A stretch of 64,000 nt of DNA from Synechococcus sp. MEDNS5 (GTDB lineage: Bacteria; Cyanobacteriota; Cyanobacteriia; PCC-6307; Cyanobiaceae): contig NZ_CP047952.1 of NCBI RefSeq assembly GCF_014279875.1, positions 1,674,001 to 1,738,000 on the forward strand, read 5' to 3'. The position numbers and the translations under genes are program-made. Shown here in pieces: positions 61,629-64,000 of the stretch (positions within the stretch are counted from its first letter, which is position 1; every line of letters starts with the position of its first letter). The notes under the pieces were generated by a model. It ran no database searches, was not told the origin of the DNA, and saw only the letters and a program-made list of their open reading frames with translations.

Positions 61629-61701
61629 GCGCCGTTAGTTCAGTTGGTAGAACGCAGGTCTCCAAAACCTGATGTCGGGGGTTCGAGTCCTCCACGGCGC
61701 G
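61629..61701 (+). tRNA. tRNA-Trp(CCA)
   Basis: The acceptor arms GCGCCGT and ACGGCGC pair, the anticodon loop is CTCCAAA giving CCA, and the T-loop is GTTCGAGTC. The discriminator is G, as usual for tRNA-Trp. It lies between rplS and the 62-residue conserved gene. Confidence 0.95.
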
Positions 61702-61737
61702 TCCGATGACCCCTACTGCAGTTTCCTGAGTTCGAGC

Positions 61738-61926
61738 ATGGAGTTGGATCTTCAACCTGGTGATGTGGTCAAGGTGCTCGAATCAGCCGCCCTCGGCTGG
61801 GTTCGTGCACGGGTGATTCGTGTCAAATCTGGTGGTCGTGTCGTCGTCCAGAGCGACCAAGGTCGCGAGTTCACCGCCCGCGGCAATCAAGTTCGTTTGA
61901 TTGAGCCTGCTGGCTTTCGTCCCTAA
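61738..61926 (+). CDS. 62-residue hyperconserved-type picocyanobacterial protein
   Basis: An ATG at 61738 opens a 62-codon frame: MELDLQPGDVVKVLESAALG, then WVRARVIRVKSGGRVVVQSD and a VRLIEPAG ending. The pattern of short beta strands and Gly turns suggests an SH3-like fold. From memory, a near-invariant protein of this size is known in Prochlorococcus and marine Synechococcus beside tRNA genes, and this fits. The frame opens earlier inside tRNA-Trp, which is rejected as a start. It has a strong terminator. Its role is unknown. Confidence 0.8.
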   Translation: MELDLQPGDVVKVLESAALGWVRARVIRVKSGGRVVVQSDQGREFTARGNQVRLIEPAGFRP

Positions 61927-61950
61927 CGCTGAATCGTCTAAGTTCCTCAA

Positions 61951-61977
61951 AACCCCACCCAATGGTGGGGTTTTTTG
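61951..61977 (+). terminator. Rho-independent terminator
   Basis: AACCCCACC and GGTGGGGTT pair around a CAAT loop, with the last bases entering a six-T run. It ends the transcript of the 62-residue gene, 25 bases after its stop. Confidence 0.9.
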
Positions 61978-62118
61978 ATGGTCAGCAGACCTCCTCTAAC
62001 AGCGAGGGATCGTTTCCCTTTCACAGTGTTGACGGAGGGCAGGCCAAAGGTCGATACTAATTTGGTCGCGCAGGCGACACAGGACAACCGATCGGATTGA
62101 GATGTCCGCCGGCAACCT

Positions 62119-62192
62119 GGGACCGTAGTTCAACCGGTTAGAGCACCGCCCTGTCACGGCGGAAGTTGCGGGTTCGAATCCCGTCGGTCCCG
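62119..62192 (+). tRNA. tRNA-Asp(GTC)
   Basis: The acceptor arms GGGACCG and CGGTCCC pair. The anticodon stem CCGCC/GGCGG encloses CTGTCAC, giving anticodon GTC. The T-loop is GTTCGAATC and the discriminator is G, as required for tRNA-Asp. It is 21 bases upstream of gltX. Confidence 0.95.
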
Positions 62193-62213
62193 TTTCATCT
62201 CTCAAGACTTCGC

Positions 62214-63644
62214 ATGGTTCGCGTTCGTCTGGCTCCCAGCCCTACGGGAACCCTCCACATCGGCACAGCGAGGACGGCCGTTTTCAACTGGTTGTTTGCG
62301 CGAAACCAAAACGGTTGCTTCCTGCTGCGCATTGAAGACACCGACAAGGAGCGATCCAAGCCGGAATTCACCCAGAACATCCTCGAAGGCCTCCAATGGC
62401 TGGGCATTGACTGGGACGACGACCCGGTGATCCAGAGCCAGCAGGCCGAAAACCATCGCAGCTCAATTCAAGGCCTTTTGGACAAAGGACTGGCCTACCG
62501 CTGCTACGCCAGCGAAGAGGAACTGGATGCCATGCGCACCCAACAGAAAGCGGCCAACCAGGCACCCCGTTACGACAATCGCCACCGCAATCTCACGCCT
62601 GAACAGGAAAAGGCCTTCCAGGCCGAGGGGCGGGAAGCCGTGATCCGATTCCGTATTGATGAGCAGCGCGACATTCGTTGGAATGACCTCGTGCGTGGTC
62701 CGATGCTTTGGCGTGGTGCCGACCTCGGTGGTGACATGGTGGTGGCCAGGCGGGCTCCCGCCGATCAAATCGGAGATCCGCTCTACAACCTGGTCGTGGT
62801 CGTTGACGACGCCGCAATGGCCATCAGCCATGTAATCCGAGGTGAAGACCACATCGCCAATACCGCCAAACAGCTGCTTCTCTACGAGGCGCTGTCCTTG
62901 CCGGTGCCGGCGTTCGCCCATGCACCCTTGATCCTCAATCCCGAGGGTCGCAAGCTGTCGAAACGGGATGGAGTCACCTCCATCAATGATTTCCGCGCGA
63001 TGGGTTACACCCCGGAAGCACTCGCGAACTACATGACCCTGCTGGGCTGGTCGGTCCCTGAAGGCATGAAAGAGATCTTCACGCTCAACGAAGCCGCCAA
63101 GGTCTTCGCTTTCGATCGCGTCAACAAAGCCGGCGCGAAGTTCGACTGGGACAAATTGAACTGGCTGAATGCCCAGATCCTTCACAGCTGGGAGCCGCCC
63201 AGGCTTCTAGACGCACTCTCACCGCTCTGGGCCGATCAAGGCTGGACGATTCCTGACACCGACAGATGGGCTCTGTCCTTGGTGGAGCTGCTTGGACCAT
63301 CGCTGACACTGCTGAACGACGGAGTGGATCAGGCCAGGCCTTTTTTCATGGAACCCGCTTTGGAGGAGGACGCCCTCAAACAGCTTGACCAGGAGGGAGC
63401 AAAACCCTGTCTGCAGGCTCTTTTAAGCGCCCTTGACGAGGCCCCCTGGTCTGGCGACAGCATCGACCAAGCCCAGGAGATCCTGAAAAGCGCTGCCTCC
63501 ACAGCAGGAGTGAAGAAAGGAGTCTTGATGAAAAGCCTCAGGGCAGCCCTGCTAGGCCGACTGCAGGGACCCGACCTCCTCACCACCTGGTCTCTTCTGG
63601 CCAAGATCGATCAGGATCGCCCCCGGTTAAGGCGCTGCCTCTGA
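62214..63644 (+). CDS. gltX: Glutamyl-tRNA synthetase
   Basis: A 476-residue class I synthetase that charges tRNA-Glu, needed both for translation and for the tetrapyrrole pathway. HIGH appears as [12 protein letters not shown] in [11 protein letters not shown], and KMSKS appears as KLSKRDG. The Rossmann and anticodon-binding parts are complete. ATG at 62214 gives [12 protein letters not shown], as in the family; the frame extends back into tRNA-Asp, which is rejected. It overlaps the antiporter gene by 18 bases, tail to tail. Confidence 0.96.
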   Translation: MVRVRLAPSPTGTLHIGTARTAVFNWLFARNQNGCFLLRIEDTDKERSKPEFTQNILEGLQWLGIDWDDDPVIQSQQAENHRSSIQGLLDKGLAYRCYASEEELDAMRTQQKAANQAPRYDNRHRNLTPEQEKAFQAEGREAVIRFRIDEQRDIRWNDLVRGPMLWRGADLGGDMVVARRAPADQIGDPLYNLVVVVDDAAMAISHVIRGEDHIANTAKQLLLYEALSLPVPAFAHAPLILNPEGRKLSKRDGVTSINDFRAMGYTPEALANYMTLLGWSVPEGMKEIFTLNEAAKVFAFDRVNKAGAKFDWDKLNWLNAQILHSWEPPRLLDALSPLWADQGWTIPDTDRWALSLVELLGPSLTLLNDGVDQARPFFMEPALEEDALKQLDQEGAKPCLQALLSALDEAPWSGDSIDQAQEILKSAASTAGVKKGVLMKSLRAALLGRLQGPDLLTTWSLLAKIDQDRPRLRRCL

Positions 63645-64000
63645 CGGTTTCGCAGGCAACGAAGTGTCGTTGACCGGATCGGGTGTCTGATCGATCAGAC
63701 CGAGAGCCTTGGCAAGGGGCTGAGCCGTGAGGCCCTGAAGGCCAACGGTCATCAGGATTGTGAGAAACACCAAACCTTGCAGGCGTCCAGCTCCGAGCAC
63801 ACCGGCCTGCTCGAGTCTGATCGCAAACAGCGAGGCCACAGCAGCCGTCACGATTCCCCGTGGTGCGAGCCATCCCAGGAAAAGACGCTGTCGCCAATCG
63901 AGAGGAAGTCCCACGGTGGCCACGCTCACTGCCGCTGGGCGAACCACGAGCATCAGCACCAGCACGCAGCTCACTCCACCCCATCCGAGGGGACTGAGCT
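63627..64000 (-). CDS. Cation/proton antiporter, CPA1-type (partial, N-terminus beyond the window)
   Basis: The frame is open from the window edge to a stop at 63627, giving about the last 123 residues of a CPA1-type Na+/H+ antiporter. [20 protein letters not shown], then [20 protein letters not shown] is the conserved helix pair of this family, followed by a final helix ([17 protein letters not shown]) and a short tail. Members exchange Na+ or K+ for protons. No internal start should be taken as the real one. The subtype cannot be fixed from this part. Confidence 0.85.
   Translation of the reverse strand, partial: LSPLGWGGVSCVLVLMLVVRPAAVSVATVGLPLDWRQRLFLGWLAPRGIVTAAVASLFAIRLEQAGVLGAGRLQGLVFLTILMTVGLQGLTAQPLAKALGLIDQTPDPVNDTSLPAKPSEAAP

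Noticed and set aside
1-64000. CRISPR array, insertion sequence or prophage
   Set aside because: No spaced direct repeats, transposase motifs or phage structural genes were seen.

Overview
This window looks like the chromosome of a marine picocyanobacterium of the Synechococcus/Cyanobium group. The protein content is cyanobacterial: chlorophyll synthase (chlG), a PetP-like cytochrome b6f subunit, the demethylphylloquinone methyltransferase, a FutA/FutB iron importer and HemL. The DNA is mostly GC-rich, genes are tightly packed with many overlaps, and small conserved proteins are frequent. No phage genes, insertion sequences, CRISPR arrays or rRNA genes were seen.

Layout. 0-4.7 kb: a truncated HTH-like protein, a beta-carbonic anhydrase, a small DUF5132-like protein, a P-type ATPase homologue whose catalytic motifs are all lost, a more AT-rich stretch and a protein built from two NHLP-like repeats beside tRNA-Ser. 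4.9-20 kb: mostly housekeeping genes (comEC, glyQ, menG, hisF, petP-like, chlG, a class A PBP, rsmB, an alkyltransferase-like protein, trmH), a glutaredoxin-MauE fusion, a lone DppC-type permease and a histidine kinase. 20-31.5 kb: a type IV pilus and signalling region. It has two more histidine kinases, an OmpR-type regulator, one minus-strand minor-pilin operon (X-V-H-W order), a PilA-type major pilin, a second pilin, and a second plus-strand minor-pilin set in the same X-V-H-W order. In the second set the X member is greatly enlarged and the W member carries a C-terminal von Willebrand A domain.

31.5-39.7 kb: lepA, an M32 carboxypeptidase, a small Cys-repeat secreted protein, a pterin carbinolamine dehydratase, a His-rich CobW-family GTPase, a 48-residue membrane peptide and the futA-futB iron uptake genes behind a good Fur-box match. 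39.7-47.8 kb: two tight minus-strand gene runs. One is MFS transporter, phytase-like esterase and PhoX phosphatase, which suggests organic phosphorus use. The other is a conserved unknown, a free-standing M41-like protease, LarC and a UPF0104 membrane protein. 47.9-64 kb: xth, glcD, hemL, an OprB-like porin, yajQ, CHRD and MAPEG genes, an SPFH-NfeD pair, a DprA-like protein, a DRTGG-domain protein, an SDR, map, rplS, tRNA-Trp, a 62-residue conserved protein, tRNA-Asp, gltX and the C-terminal part of a cation/proton antiporter.

The most interesting signal is the pilus region. Two paralogous minor-pilin cassettes with the same gene order surround a two-component system, and the second looks remodelled into a pilus tip with a VWA (adhesin-like) module. 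The dead P-type ATPase and the NHLP-like tandem-repeat protein come next. All family calls are from reading motifs; no searches were run.
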